64,000 bases of DNA from Pardosa pseudoannulata (GCA_032207245.1 CM063500.1:60022161-60086160), one strand, 5' to 3'. Counted from the first letter of the stretch, positions 1 through 12,225 are shown. Numbers and translations are program-made. Notes: a model not told the origin generated them from the sequence alone.

Positions 1-2565
1 TCACGGCGATGTTTTGTACGCAGGGTTGTATCGGTTTTAACCCTGGAGGTTTAAACCAGTGGTTTAACCGTCCTGGTCAATATATTTTATTTTGAATTGG
101 GGATATTACTGACAGACGATATTATCACGGCGATGTTTTGTACGCAGGGTTGTATCGGTTTTAAACCCTGGGGGTTTAAACCAGTGGTTTTAACCGTCCT
201 GGTCAATATATTTTATTTTGAATTGGGGATATTACTGACAGACGATATTATCACGGCGATGTTTTGTACGCAGGGTTGTATCGGTTTTAACCCTGGGGGT
301 TTAAACCAGTGGTTTTAACCGTCCTGGTCAATATATTTTATTTTGAATTGGGGATATTACTGACAGACGATATTATCACGGCGATGTTTTGTACGCAGGG
401 TTGTATCGGTTTTAACCCTGGAGGTTTAAACCAGTGGTTTAACCGTCCTGGTCAATATATTTTATTTTGAATTGGGGATATTACTGACAGACGATATTAT
501 CACGGCGATGTTTTGTACGCAGGGTTGTATCGGTTTTAAACCCTGGGGTTTAAACCAGTGGTTTAACCGTCCTGGTCAATATATTTTATTTTGAATTGGG
601 GATATTACTGACAGACGATATTATCACGGCGATGTTTTGTACGCAGGGTTGTATCGGTTTTAACCCTGGAGGTTTAAACCAGTGGTTTAACCGTCCTGGT
701 CAATATATTTTATTTTGAATTGGGGATATTACTGACAGACGATATTATCACGGCGATGTTTTGTACGCAGGGTTGTATCGGTTTTAACCCTGGAGGTTTA
801 AACCAGTGGTTTAACCGTCCTGGTCAATATATTTTATTTTGAATTGGGGATATTACTGACAGACGATATTATCACGGCGATGTTTTGTACGCAGGGTTGT
901 ATCGGTTTTAACCCTGGGGGTTTAAACCAGTGGTTTAACCGTCCTGGTCAATATATTTTATTTTGAATTGGGGATATTACTGACAGACGATATTATCACG
1001 GCGATGTTTTGTACGCAGGGTTGTATCGGTTTTAACCCTGGAGGTTTAAACCAGTGGTTTAACCGTCCTGGTCAATATATTTTATTTTGAATTGGGGATA
1101 TTACTGACAGACGATATTATCACGGCGATGTTTTGTACGCAGGGTTGTATCGGTTTTAACCCTGGAGGTTTAAACCAGTGGTTTAACCGTCCTGGTCAAT
1201 ATATTTTATTTTGAATTGGGGATATTACTGACAGACGATATTATCACGGCGATGTTTTGTACGCAGGGTTGTATCGGTTTTAACCCTGGAGGTTTAAACC
1301 AGTGGTTTAACCGTCCTGGTCAATATATTTTATTTTGAATTGGGGATATTACTGACAGACGATATTATCACGGCGATGTTTTGTACGCAGGGTTGTATCG
1401 GTTTTAACCCTGGGGGTTTAAACCAGTGGTTTAACCGTCCTGGTCAATATATTTTATTTTGAATTGGGGATATTACTGACAGACGATATTATCACGGCGA
1501 TGTTTTGTACGCAGGGTTGTATCGGTTTTAACCCTGGAGGTTTAAACCAGTGGTTTAACCGTCCTGGTCAATATATTTTATTTTGAATTGGGGATATTAC
1601 TGACAGACGATATTATCACGGCGATGTTTTGTACGCAGGGTTGTATCGGTTTTAACCCTGGAGGTTTAAACCAGTGGTTTAACCGTCCTGGTCAATATAT
1701 TTTATTTTGAATTGGGGATATTACTGACAGACGATATTATCACGGCGATGTTTTGTACGCAGGGTTGTATCGGTTTTAACCCTGGAGGTTTAAACCAGTG
1801 GTTTAACCGTCCTGGTCAATATATTTTATTTTGAATTGGGGATATTACTGACAGACGATATTATCACGGCGATGTTTTGTACGCAGGGTTGTATCGGTTT
1901 TAACCCTGGGGGTTTAAACCAGTGGTTTAACCGTCCTGGTCAATATATTTTATTTTGAATTGGGGATATTACTGACAGACGATATTATCACGGCGATGTT
2001 TTGTACGCAGGGTTGTATCGGTTTTAACCCTGGGGGTTTAAACCAGTGGTTTAACCGTCCTGGTCAATATATTTTATTTTGAATTGGGGATATTACTGAC
2101 AGACGATATTATCACGGCGATGTTTTGTACGCAGGGTTGTATCGGTTTTAACCCTGGAGGTTTAAACCAGTGGTTTAACCGTCCTGGTCAATATATTTTA
2201 TTTTGAATTGGGGATATTACTGTCAGACGATATTATCACGGCGATGTTTTGTACGCAGGGTTGTATCGGTTTTAACCCTGGAGGTTTAAACCAGTGGTTT
2301 AACCGTCCTGGTCAATATATTTTATTTTGAATTGGGGATATTACTGACAGACGATATTATCACGGCGATGTTTTGTACGCAGGGTTGTATCGGTTTTAAC
2401 CCTGGGGGTTTAAACCAGTGGTTTAACCGTCCTGGTCAATATATTTTATTTTGAATTGGGGATATTACTGACAGACGATATTATCACGGCGATGTTTTGT
2501 ACGCAGGGTTGTATCGGTTTTAACCCTGGGGGTTTAAACCAGTGGTTTAACCGTCCTGGCCAATA
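1..2565. repeat. 124-126 bp satellite array, 21 copies
   Basis: Head-to-tail units starting TCACGGCGATG recur at 1, 125, 251, 376 and on to 2484, nearly identical, with 124 to 126 bp spacing. The array is cut by the left edge and ends at about 2565, where GTCCTGGTC becomes GTCCTGGCC and the sequence turns unique. Every unit holds the palindrome GGTTTAAACC followed by GGTTTAACCG, which could pair with the upstream CGGTTTTAACC. The main variant is CTGGAGG versus CTGGGGG. Open reading frames inside exist only because some units are 126 bp (3x42) and are not genes. There are no variable spacers, so this is not a CRISPR array. Confidence 0.97.
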
Positions 2566-2756
2566 TCAGTTTTAACTAGTTTTGACCACTGAAATTCACT
2601 TTTCAATATATTTAATACTAATCGAACGTAGTTTACTAGCATATGATAAAGGCAAGTTACATATGTTAAAAATGTCATAATATAAATAACACCAGCAAAA
2701 AAAACAAATATAGCATAACACCAAGATACAAAAAAAAAATGTTTTACTTATTTTTT

Positions 2757-2960
2757 TATACAAGCTGTTTTATATGTAATGAGGCGATTTCACGCAGCAG
2801 GGTACATCTCAACTTATGACAATTCTGGCATTAGTTTCAAACGGAAGGGCAGTTTATTGTTTGTCTATTGGCTGTTGTAAACACGAAAATGAGTGGGAAG
2901 GGCATTATAGTAGTTCGTGACGTTGCGACAAATTGTTCTATTTATGTTGAATTCAGAAAA
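2757..2960. repeat. Interspersed repeat, related copy at 39525-39700
   Basis: A stretch beginning near TGTAATGAGGCGATTTCACG and running past GTTCGTGACGTTGCGACAAA has a diverged same-strand relative at about 39525-39700. Shared blocks include the CTATTGGCT block, the TAAACA(C/T)GAAA block and the CGTGAC(G/A)TTGCG block. The family is unknown to me. The short open frame at 2868-3062 lies partly in it and looks like chance. The flanks 2566-2756 and 2960-3319 are AT-rich with nothing I recognise. Confidence 0.6.
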
Positions 2961-3442
2961 CGGTTACAAGTAACAAGTTTTGTAGTTGTCTCTAAATTTA
3001 AACGATTTCGTAATTTATTTTGGATTACTCCAAGCTTTGAAAAAACTTTGAAACAATTTTAATTGTAAAATGTCATGTTATTTGTTTTAATTTTAAAATT
3101 TATGCTTTTAATTGAAACTCATGTTTTATTTTTTAACTGTAACTCATATTTTATGTTTTTTACTGCAACTGGATTACATTTTTACAATTGCATGTGCATG
3201 GTTCATTTTTAAAATTCAAGCATTCTTATTATACTGTATAAGCATGTTAAATCTCATGAACTTGTTAGTGTAATATTTTGTTTAACTGCACTACTATTTT
3301 TATTGTTTATTAAAAGTCACTTCTAATTACAAAAGATATACATTAAAATTAAGACCATTTAAAACTATTTTTAACAATTCTGACCACTTCTGACCAGTTT
3401 GAACGGTTAAAACCACTTTTATCCAGTATGCTGGTCAAAATC

Positions 3443-3624
3443 GCCGAACGATGGCCAAATGGTTAGGGTGCTGGCCTTCGGAACCGGAGTTCATGGGTTC
3501 GAATCCCACTATGGCATGGATGTTCGTAGCCGTTCGGAATCGGCTTTAAGCAGTAGGTCTCAGTCTCATTAGCCCTCGTGTTGCAAAAAGTAGACCGTAG
3601 CTCTCTCAAAAACCAAGCCAAACC
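3443..3624 (+). mobile_element. tRNA-derived SINE, subfamily I
   Basis: Starts GCCGAACGATGGCC. It has a box A-like region around GGTTAGGGTGCTGG and a B box GTTCGAATCC, as in a tRNA gene, followed by a non-tRNA body (GCCGTTCGGAATCGGCTT, then GTAGACCGTAG) and a short tail related to CCAAACCAAACC. It is non-autonomous and would need LINE enzymes for movement. It shares its position with the SINE in copy B. Confidence 0.85.
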
Positions 3625-4342
3625 TGGTCAAAATTACAACTCTGTTTGGACGGCAATATGTTTGACATCAAACAATGACAATCTTCCTTTATTAAACGGT
3701 TCTAAAGCGTCATTGCAGTTTTACTTGTTTTAACGAACTTGACAAGCGAAACAGCGCAGTGAAACCAGCATCACCTCTATTCTAAAAAAAAAAGGAAAAG
3801 TATTCGTGGATACTGAACACGAAGTTACATCACTTTCACCTTCAACAACGCAAATGAGTGTTCGCAACGCTCTGTTTCACAGCGCTGTCTTTCTGGTAGA
3901 TGATAATACTTGAGCAAAGTTACTCAATTGTACATTTTGCCTCTCGATAAGTCTAGCTCGACTGAAATTCATAGTCATTAGGTAAAGAGGCAAATTATAG
4001 CTTAATAGAAATTCCTTGGAGATTTTATTTCAGAAAGGGGGCTGTTTTGAAAACAAAAGTTTAACAATCGCGTTGGTACATTTGACCTAACATATTTTTA
4101 GCTGTCAAGATAATGGAATTTATCGGGGATTTGTTGTTAATATATAGTTAGGTGGTGTTAAGCATGTGAACAGATTGACAAAAATTCTAATCCAGTTGGC
4201 CATTGTTTAAAGCTATACAGTCTAACTTTGTTGTAACGAAATGGGAACATATGAAAATAGAATTTTCGTATCCTATTGTTTTAATGCTGATTCATTATTT
4301 TATAGAGATCCCTGAAATCTAATTGTCGATGTACTTTCTACG

Positions 4343-4459
4343 TACCAATGTACTTTCCCCCGATGGTCAGAACGTGCATACACAGAATATATTCTTCTTG
4401 GAAATTTATTCCACAGCTGTGTATGCACGTGCTGACTATCGTGGGAAAGTACATCGGTA
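4343..4459. repeat. 43-bp inverted repeat (hairpin)
   Basis: The arm 4343-4385 (TACCAATGTACTTTCCCCCG at its start) is the reverse complement of 4417-4459 with only about four mismatches, around a 31-base AT-rich loop. It could fold into a long hairpin or be a small MITE-like insertion. Copy B (about 5717-5827) keeps the left arm but has lost part of the right arm. Confidence 0.85.
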
Positions 4460-4671
4460 CACTAATGTCAGTTGACCTTACGGACTTCAGAGGCGCTGCA
4501 ACACTTTGACCTCCCCTGGTTCTAATTGTGTTAACTATTTTAATTATGTATATTTTGTCAGTTTAACCTTTATTTTTTTCCTTTAATTGTTTTGAGTGCA
4601 AGCTAAGATTTTATGTAATTAAACTATATTTTGCACCGAAAAGATATTTTCATCGAACCCCACCCTCACAA

Positions 4672-5833
4672 CTTCTAATTACAAAAGATTATATTAAAAT
4701 TAAGACTATTTAAAACTATTTTTAACAATTCTGACCACTTCTGACCATTTTTGACCAGTTTTAGACGGTTAAAACAACTTTTAACCAGTATCTTGGTCAA
4801 AATCGCGGTACAATGGCTGTAGGGTGCTGGCTTTCGGAACCGGAGGTTGTGGGTTCGAATCCCACAGTGGAATGGATGTTCGTAGCCGTTCGGAATCGGC
4901 TTTAAGCAGTTGGTCCCGGTTCCATTATCCCTCGTGTTGCAAAAAGTAGACCGTAGCTCTCCAAAAACCAAACCAAACCTGGTCAAAATCAGTTTTGACC
5001 TGTCAAAATTACAACTCTGTTTGTACGGCAATATGTTTGACATCAAACAATGACAATCTTCCTTTATTAAACGCTTCTAAAGCGTCATTGGAGTTTTACT
5101 TCTTTTAACGAACTTGACAAGCGAAACGGCGCAGTAAAACTAGCATCACCTCTATTCTAAAAAAAGAAGGAAAGTATTCGTGGATACTGAACACGAAGTT
5201 ACATCACTTTCACCTTCAACAACGCAAATGAGTGTTCGCAACGCTCTGTTTCACTGCGCTGTCTTTCTGGTGGATGATAATACTTGAGCAAAGTTACTCA
5301 ATTGTACATTTTGCCTCCCGATAAGTCTAGCTCGACTGAAATTCATAGTCATTAGGTAAAGAGGCAAATTATAGCTTAATAGAAATTCCTTGGAGATTTT
5401 ATTTCGGAAAGGGGGCGGTTTTGAAAACAAAAGTTTAACAATCACGTTGGTACATTTGACCTAGCATATTTTTAGCTGTCAAGATAATGGAATTTATCGG
5501 GGATTTGTTGTTAATATATAGTTAGGTGGTGTTAAACGTGGGAACAGAATGACAAAAATTCTAATCCAGTTGACTATTGTTTTAAGCTATACAGTCTAAT
5601 TTTGTTGTAACGAAATGGGAATGTATCGAAATAGAATTTTCGTATCCTATTGTTTTAATGCTGATTCATCATTTTATAGAGATCCCTGAAATCTAATTGT
5701 ACCGATGTACTTTCTATGTACCGATGTACTTTCCCACGATGGGCAGCACGTGAATACACAGAATAAATTCTTCTTGGAAATTTATTCTACAGTTGTGTAT
5801 GACCATCGTGGGAAAGGACATCGGTACACTAAT
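4672..5833 (+). repeat. 1.15-kb tandem segment, copy B
   Basis: Second copy of 3320-4466, in the same orientation and separated from it by about 205 bp (4467-4671). It differs by substitutions and small indels, including a deletion in the right hairpin arm. Minus-strand open frames at 4675-5046 and 5251-5445 are by-products of the SINE and the repeat. Confidence 0.85.
4805..4978 (+). mobile_element. tRNA-derived SINE in tandem copy B
   Basis: Same element as the SINE at 3443, with a damaged tRNA head (GCGGTACAATGGCTGTAGGG) but an intact B box GTTCGAATCC, the GCCGTTCGGAATCGGCTT body and an AAACCAAACCAAACC tail. Confidence 0.85.
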
Positions 5834-5962
5834 TTAACAAGCTTTTTTTCAGTCAGCCATTAATTTTTTTTTTCGAAATTTTTCCGCAATAGTGAAAAAG
5901 CTTTTTTTCAGTCATTTCGGCCATTAATTTTTTTTTTTCGAAATTTTTCCGCAGTAGCGAAA
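5834..5962. repeat. Two-copy tandem repeat of about 63 bp
   Basis: The block GCTTTTTTTCAGTCA, then GCCATTAATTTTTTT, CGAAATTTTTCCGCA and TAG(T/C)GAAAA occurs twice in a row. No coding signal. Confidence 0.75.
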
Positions 5963-7034
5963 ATAGTAGTTCATTTCTAACTTCATAACAAAAAAGAGTG
6001 AAATTAGTAAGTTTTTGTTTACATAAACAATAGAAGACCATCATTCGGTTCTTTGCTATATTGGACTAAGACAGGGATGGTCCGCCTGAAGGTTTTATCC
6101 GGCCCGCGAATAGAACTTTAAGCTGCCGATGCGAAGCAAATTAAAAGAAATATAGATTTACTAGCATATAGCCCGTCATATGACGGGATCAGTAAAATTT
6201 TAATTTTCTAGAATTGTAAAGTACCCTATAAGGCAGGGGACTTTGTGTTTTGGCTGAGAATTATTTGGTACACGCTCAATAATTTGTTTATCTTTACTGA
6301 ACACATGTTAGCTGCCAACTTTAATTTATCTTTTCATATTAAGACATAGAATGGACAACAGAGGTTTTAATATTCACAGTGATTATTTGGCGGTACATAT
6401 GAATGATGTCCAAAATTTAGGGAATCGATTGAAAACCGTGTGGTTATGTATAAAAGACACAAAAACGAAGAACTACTACTTAATTTTCCAAGATACATAA
6501 CTTAAACGCTAGATATTTATTAGTCCGTGAAATAGACTTCTAGACTTTTATGAAAAGAATTTGTTTTTAAAACCGGTGATAAAATTTTCATTCCAACAAA
6601 AATAATCGATGATTCAATTTAAAATTAGCACATACGTACCTAATCTATTATTTAACACAAATATAAAAGAAAATTATTTACGTAATACCTAAATTCAGTG
6701 ATAAAACGTATGAAAATAATGCCGGCGATGTAACTTAACAAATAACTTAATAAACTTAATAAATAACTTAAAATAAGGAATGATTATTAAAGGAGATAGT
6801 TAAAGGAATGACGTCATAAAGTTAGAAAAAAAATGTTACTTTTACCTATTTATTATGTCATAAATTGATAAATTTTATGTTCTGCTCTTAAGGGGACAAC
6901 AGAGCTTGAAATAATGGCATTAAACACTCCAAAAGGGAGGAAAGAGTGGATATCGGACGTTTTTGTGCTTGCTTTGAATTTTGCTAACCCTAACTAATCA
7001 AAATAACAATATGGATGCCTCTATCTATTCCAGG

Positions 7035-7194
7035 GCCAGGGGTTAGGGTGCTGGCCTTCGGTACCGGAGTTTGTGGGTTCGAATCCCACTGTGGCATAAA
7101 TGTTCGTAGCCGTTCGGAATCGACTTTAATCTGTAGGTCCCGGTCTCATTAGTCCTCGTGTTGCAAAAAGTAGACCGTAACACTCCAAACCAAA
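7035..7194 (+). mobile_element. SINE, 5'-truncated, with 14-bp TSD
   Basis: A subfamily I SINE lacking about 15 bases of its tRNA head. It is flanked by CTATCTATTCCAGG (7021-7034) and CTATCCATTCCAGG (7195-7208), a target-site duplication with one mismatch. A related sequence on the minus strand near 58200-58240 has the uninterrupted site, which confirms the insertion. Confidence 0.85.
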
Positions 7195-7716
7195 CTATCC
7201 ATTCCAGGTACAACCGTTTCATAAATCCGACAGACGGATAAACAACTTAGGCTATTATTTTATAGGGGATACATTATATATCCATCTCCTTTTCTACTTT
7301 GTTTAAATATTGTATCCGAAATTTAATATCTCACGCCCAGAAAATCGGCGCTATGTTTGCTTCTTCTTATATATGTAAACAAATGTTTTCAACTGTAACC
7401 TTAGAAAGAATAATTTCAGAAGTAGACTGACAGATGAGCATTTAGCCTCAAGGTCCAGGTAATTGTCTTTTTCGGAGTACCTAGCGAAGTGGAAAGTTTT
7501 TGCTTTAACCTCCGAAAAAGAAAGATCAAAACATCAATTTAGGCCTCTAGGCAAAAGTAACCAAACAAAAATTTAATACACTTCGGCTTTCACGGAAGCA
7601 AGGAGGTAAGTTCTCATAAAAAATTATGAGTAACCAACGCTTTGTCTAATTAAAGGAGCCTTGACTATGACCAGTAGGTGTGGTAATCAACAATACATAG
7701 CATACAATACAACATG

Positions 7717-9476
7717 TGTTCTATTCTCTAAATGTAATAGTCTTTGAGAAAGCTTTTTGTAGAGTTTATTCACATGATGTACACACACATATATATTTTT
7801 TGAAGTCCTAACCAGAAGGTGGGGTCAATTTCGATTCTAAAGGCTTTTATTGTTGAAAAATAATTGTATTCGACATCGTCGATGACAATCTCCGCTCCAT
7901 TTTGTTTTCACCTCCATTTCTTTCTACGTTGCCAATCGCGGAAAACTGAAAACAGCCGAATATGGACACTGGACACTGGAATACTGGGTTTTGGGGCACC
8001 TGGGGACGAAGTCCCCTTATCCCCAATATGAGCTTTGATAAGTGAACCAATTTACATTCATTATTGGCTGATGAAATTAGGTATAATTTATACATACTAC
8101 AAAAAACAACAATAGAGTAAAGGAAGGGGAAGAGAGAGAGAAAAGAGAAAAAAGAAAACACAATCAACAGAAGAGTTACAATATGTTTACAATTTTATAC
8201 GAGGAGATATATCTTCTTTAGCCCTTAGAATTATATAATTATTTTTTATTTTTTTTTCCACTCAGTTTACTCTTTGACAAAAGGAAATACATAATAATAG
8301 TACACAATTAGAACCATTCAATTTAAAAATACATAAGACGCTGAAAGTAAGGTCAGCAACATTATAAACAGTAGGTAAGAGTACTGAGAGTTTTATTTTT
8401 TATTTTTTATATATATATATATATATTTTATTTATATTTTTTATTTTTTATTTATTTTATTTATTTATTTATTTATTTTTTTTTTATAATGGGCAGAAGA
8501 TATTTACAAAAGTGATGTTCCAGGAACTAGACCCGTTGGAAGGACCGTAGTCGCCCTAGGACGTCTAGGTTTCTCAATCGGGTCATAGTCCGGAATATTA
8601 GCAATTTCCTCGTTATTAATAGAGTTCATTTTATTATAAAAGATTGTTGATATTTTTTTGATGAAATCCCTAATAGGCTCAATGCCCAGGTCCCTATGGA
8701 TAATGTCGTTCCGCAAGTAACGATTAGCTTTTATTATTGACCTTAAAGTTTTATTTTGTATTACTTGTAATCTCTGGATCTGTGAGTTGGATGCAGAGCC
8801 CCAGACCGGTGCTGCATACAGGAGAATGGGCCTTAAAACCGTCTTGTACAGTAGGACTTTATTCCCCATTCCCATTCGATCATGGTACAGGAGGTGAGCT
8901 AAGGCATTTTTAGCTTTGTAAAACTTTGCAATATTATAACTAATATTATTTTTCCAAGTTAATCTACTATCAATAAGTAAACCTAGGTATTTAATTTCTC
9001 TCTCAAAGTAAACCGACTGTCCACACACCGTGACCGGAGGGGGAGGGATGCGTTTGTAGCTAAAGAAAAACAGCTTTGGTTTTGGTAGGATTAATTTTAA
9101 TCCTCCATCTCTCGAACCAACGGTCAAGGATGTTGATGTGCCTTTGTAAGTATAGGTGCATGTATCTAGTGTTATTATTTTTAGCAAGGATTGCCGTGTC
9201 GTCCGCAAACATAGCCAGTGTTGTGTTGTGATGATGTGGTATGTCATTAATGTATAAGTTGAATAAAATAGGACCAAGCTTGGATCCTTGTGGGACCCAG
9301 CATTAATAGGCCTGTGTGTGGAAGAGTATTGTGTGTGGCGGACTGTGAAGGATCTATCGAGAAGGTAAGAGTGAATCAAGTGGATCATGGCAGCTGGCAA
9401 TTTGTATTTAATGAGTTTATAAATGAGGCCACTGTGCCATACTTTGAAAAACAGCCGAATCAATCTCGAGGTCGCG
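7717..9476 (-). mobile_element. Jockey-clade-like LINE, 5'-truncated, nested in the hAT element
   Basis: A 1760-bp insertion flanked by ACAACATG (7709-7716 and 9477-9484). The relative at 59464-59500 runs through the same point without it. Read on the minus strand it starts inside the reverse transcriptase and ends in a long noncoding 3' part that includes T-rich low complexity at 8390-8490. 7717-8500 holds no recognisable protein. Confidence 0.78.
8504..9463 (-). pseudogene. Reverse transcriptase pseudogene (Jockey-like LINE ORF2, C-terminal part)
   Basis: The minus strand encodes the C-terminal palm, thumb and tail of a non-LTR reverse transcriptase. The downstream frame reads IKYLGLLIDSRLTWK, then LRPILLYAAPVWGSAS, motifs typical of Jockey-type ORF2. 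The upstream part is broken. Over about 9130-9300 the correct text is in another frame, where VPQGSKLGPILFNLYIN and the catalytic box MFADDTAILA can be read. The long open frame through this stretch is thus partly out of frame. Endonuclease and N-terminal reverse transcriptase are absent. At least two frameshifts make it non-functional. Confidence 0.88.
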
Positions 9477-9992
9477 ACAACATGAAACTCAAATATTAAA
9501 AAGAATATAAATTAAAGGGACTATAAAAAATCTCAACCTGGTATAAAAACACAAAATAGCAAAAGTGACAGCACTAACAAAACAATATATTTTCGTATTT
9601 TTCAAAATTTTTCAAATTTTATTTAGCATTGTTTGAATTTTTTATAATATAAAACAATACAAAATATCACGAAAATGACAAAAATTGAGAGATCAAAATA
9701 GCGAAATGATACAAGCCCCCAAAAAATTGGAAAAGATAAAAAGTTAAATTTAAAAATGAAACGGTACTTCTCTAGCCTCGTTCCTTAAAATCAGTACATC
9801 TCACATCGAACCTCAATATAAGGAACTTCCAAAAATGAAATCGCAATTTCATTCATTTCATTAATATATTTAAATCGTAATACTTATATATTGTTTTTAA
9901 AATTTTAGAAAAAATTATCTTCCCCCGCCAAACTTATTTTCTTTCGATTTTTTGCCCTCGACCGAAAAACTTTGCCCATCCCTGGACTAAGA

Positions 9993-12045
9993 TGTTCGTA
10001 AAGCTTTCACTCATAACTCTTAGTAGACCAACTTGACTATCAGTATAAATAGAAACAGCATTATTAACAGCTATCTGGACTATATTTGAACCACAGCCAG
10101 ATGTTTGGAGGCATAATTTTTATATCAGAGTGCTGAAAGTCTCGTTGTGATTGATGTGTATCATCTTAAATATTTTTTAATAAGGTTGGTATTCTGAGAT
10201 CTTTAAAAATATCTTTTATAGTATCTATTACAGGAAGAGGTATACATTTTTAACACATTTGCTGATCCGTTTACCATTTACGTTAAAAATTTTACTAATT
10301 TAATTCTTAATCATTTATTTTAATTTATTTAACTTTAAACCCATAAGGTTACCCAGGCACTTTCCTCTAATTTCTAACTACTCAGAACGGTTAATTTCAT
10401 TAAGACATAGAAGATTTAAATTTAAAAAAAATTTATTTGCAATTTACATATGTACACAAAATATTAATTCAATTATCACTGCTTTAAAAAATAGTAAAAA
10501 CAGACGGTATCTTTGTACCTATTACACATGGCTTAAATTCCGTTCAAATCAAAAAGTTGTTTTTCTAAAGCTCGCAGTTTTGCTTAAGTTTTACGAGCCG
10601 GTTTTCTTTTCAAGTATTGACCACAATTGTATATAACTCGGAAGTGTCCTTTCTCTAATTCCATAATACCTAGCTACTAACTTCTATTTATAAGAATGTG
10701 CGAGGCATAAGCATTTCTTATTATAAGTTTTGCTTTTTTTCTACCAGGTGTGGCGGACCTACACATATGCCGCATTTTCCTTCTTTTTGGATAAAGCCTT
10801 AAATTTCTAAAAGGGGTTTGTGAACAACATTGTAGAATGCCATTGTAAAATTTAGCATTACACCTTACAGGTGTGGCGGGACTCTACACCATAAGGCACA
10901 TATTATATATTTGCGAAGAAAACCCTAAAATGTGGAAGGGGTTTTCCAGCACATTATATGCGGGACAAGTACTAGTACATTTTCTGACGACTGATACTTG
11001 AGCACGTGTCACGTACTAGTACAGGTTAATGTAACAACATGGTTTGTTTGTGGGTATAACGGTATATACAGGAAAACGAAGCCGAATGTTCTTGTCTACT
11101 ACATAGATTCTGGAAAAATTTAAACAAATAATTTAACATATTTTAAAGAAAATTGTTACTCCTGGGAAGAAGAAAAAGCCGCAAAGACAATGTCATGTGT
11201 ATACTGTGACAAAAATGCAGAATAAAACATCTTACATATGCAAGTTTTGACGTGTACCTCTTCACAGAGGAAAATGCTTTGAACGTTACCACACTGTAAA
11301 ACATTATTAGTTTTATGATTCCTCTTTTTATTTTTTTTATAATGTAAAAATGCTTATATAAAAACATAATTCGAAAAAATTAAAACTATATACTACTATT
11401 TCTATTTGATTTTTCATATTTACGATACTATTATAAATTTATCCACTAAAAAATATATTTTTTGTTTACAAAATTCTTACGGTTGTTATTTATATATTTC
11501 TATTTATATATTTGTTTATATATTTCAATATAAAAAAAAACAAAAAGTGGGTTAAAAAAATAAATAATTTTCGATCTATTGAGATTTAACTGAATAACTA
11601 AAATTACGCGCAAAACGTCCGCTCCCGGTACAATTCCGCTGCAAAATGTACCCGCACACAATGTGTTAATGTTTGTAAGATTGCTGAAGTCCCAATGTAC
11701 AAATTATCCGATAAATGAATTATAAATCTTCCTGAAATCCCGAAGGACAAAATTAGTGAAAAGGTTCTAATTCTGTAGAATGCTTGTGATAAAATACAGC
11801 CCATACAGCTTGCTGCATAACTCTTAGAGAATTAGTGTTTCCTTATAGAAAAAAAAAAAGAAAGAAATATGCCGAATAAAAATAAATATAAATAAATAAT
11901 TAAAATAAGTTTAGCCTAAAACCCCCAAAAAAGGGGCTTTTTGGCTAGATTTATTTTAATTATTTAGTTATATCTATTATGCTCAGAAATACATTTTAAA
12001 CACTATCATATGAGTTGATTTATTTTTGGGCACGTTTTTAAAAGT
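9993..12045. other. AT-rich intergenic stretch
   Basis: No gene recognised. A diverged dimer of about 125 bp lies at 10743-10985: GGTGTGGCGG(G/A) and CTACAC blocks recur, each followed by AAAGGGGTTT-like text. The short minus-strand open frames near 11143-11367 and 11604-11804 have no recognisable motifs. Confidence 0.5.
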
Positions 12046-12225
12046 AAAGTATTTTAATGGCATCTTACAATACAGTTTGCCAAGCCCAATGAACAGCCTA
12101 AAACCTTCCCAGGGTGTACCTGACTCATCACACAAAATATCATGAAAATCCATTCAGCCATTTAGGAATGTATATTGAAGGTATAAACATGCATATAAAT
12201 GATTTTATATAGAGAGATTAATATA
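12046..12225 (+). mobile_element. RTE-like LINE 3' tail (fragment)
   Basis: Contains ATCATGAAAATCCATTCAGC, followed by CATTTAGGAATGTAT, AACATGCATATAAATG and TATATAGAGAGATTA. This matches the widely shared arthropod 3' tail (a 'CATGAAAATC-GTTCAGC-GTTT' core ending in ACATACA and TATATAGA) of RTE-type LINEs and elements that share their tails. Only the tail is present. The family name is from memory and uncertain. Confidence 0.5.

Larger units (their letters stand above)
3320..4466 (+). repeat. 1.15-kb tandem segment, copy A
   Basis: This segment recurs about 1352 bp downstream (4672-5833) with scattered differences. Both copies start with CTTCTAATTACAAAAGAT, continue through GACCACTTCTGACC blocks, carry a tRNA-derived SINE at the same place, and end in CATCGGTACACTAAT. 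The SINE is therefore probably older than the duplication. No protein is recognisable. Confidence 0.85.
6072..9984. mobile_element. hAT-type DNA transposon with nested insertions
   Basis: The left end reads CAGGGATGGTCCGCC and the right end reads GCCCATCCCTG, giving a 9-bp terminal inverted repeat CAGGGATGG. The flanks carry a perfect 8-bp target-site duplication GACTAAGA (6064-6071 and 9985-9992), the hAT signature. The CAGGGATGGGCAAA end and nearby GGCCCGCGAA are typical of this superfamily. No intact transposase is visible. Inside lie a SINE (7035-7194) and a Jockey-like LINE (7717-9476). Internal blocks 6165-7290 and 7440-9640 recur near 58130-59640. An alternative reading is two old elements that share the outer ends. 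Confidence 0.8.

Noticed and set aside
97..318. 73-codon open frame in the satellite
   Set aside because: It exists only because two adjacent repeat units are 126 and 125 bp long; neighbouring 124-bp units shift the frame.
1..2565. CRISPR-like regular repeats
   Set aside because: The units are contiguous near-identical satellite monomers without spacers, and the window is eukaryotic.
4675..5046. 123-codon minus-strand open frame
   Set aside because: It is the antisense of a SINE plus flanking repeat; similar peptides (GIRTHNLRFRK-like) appear at every SINE copy.
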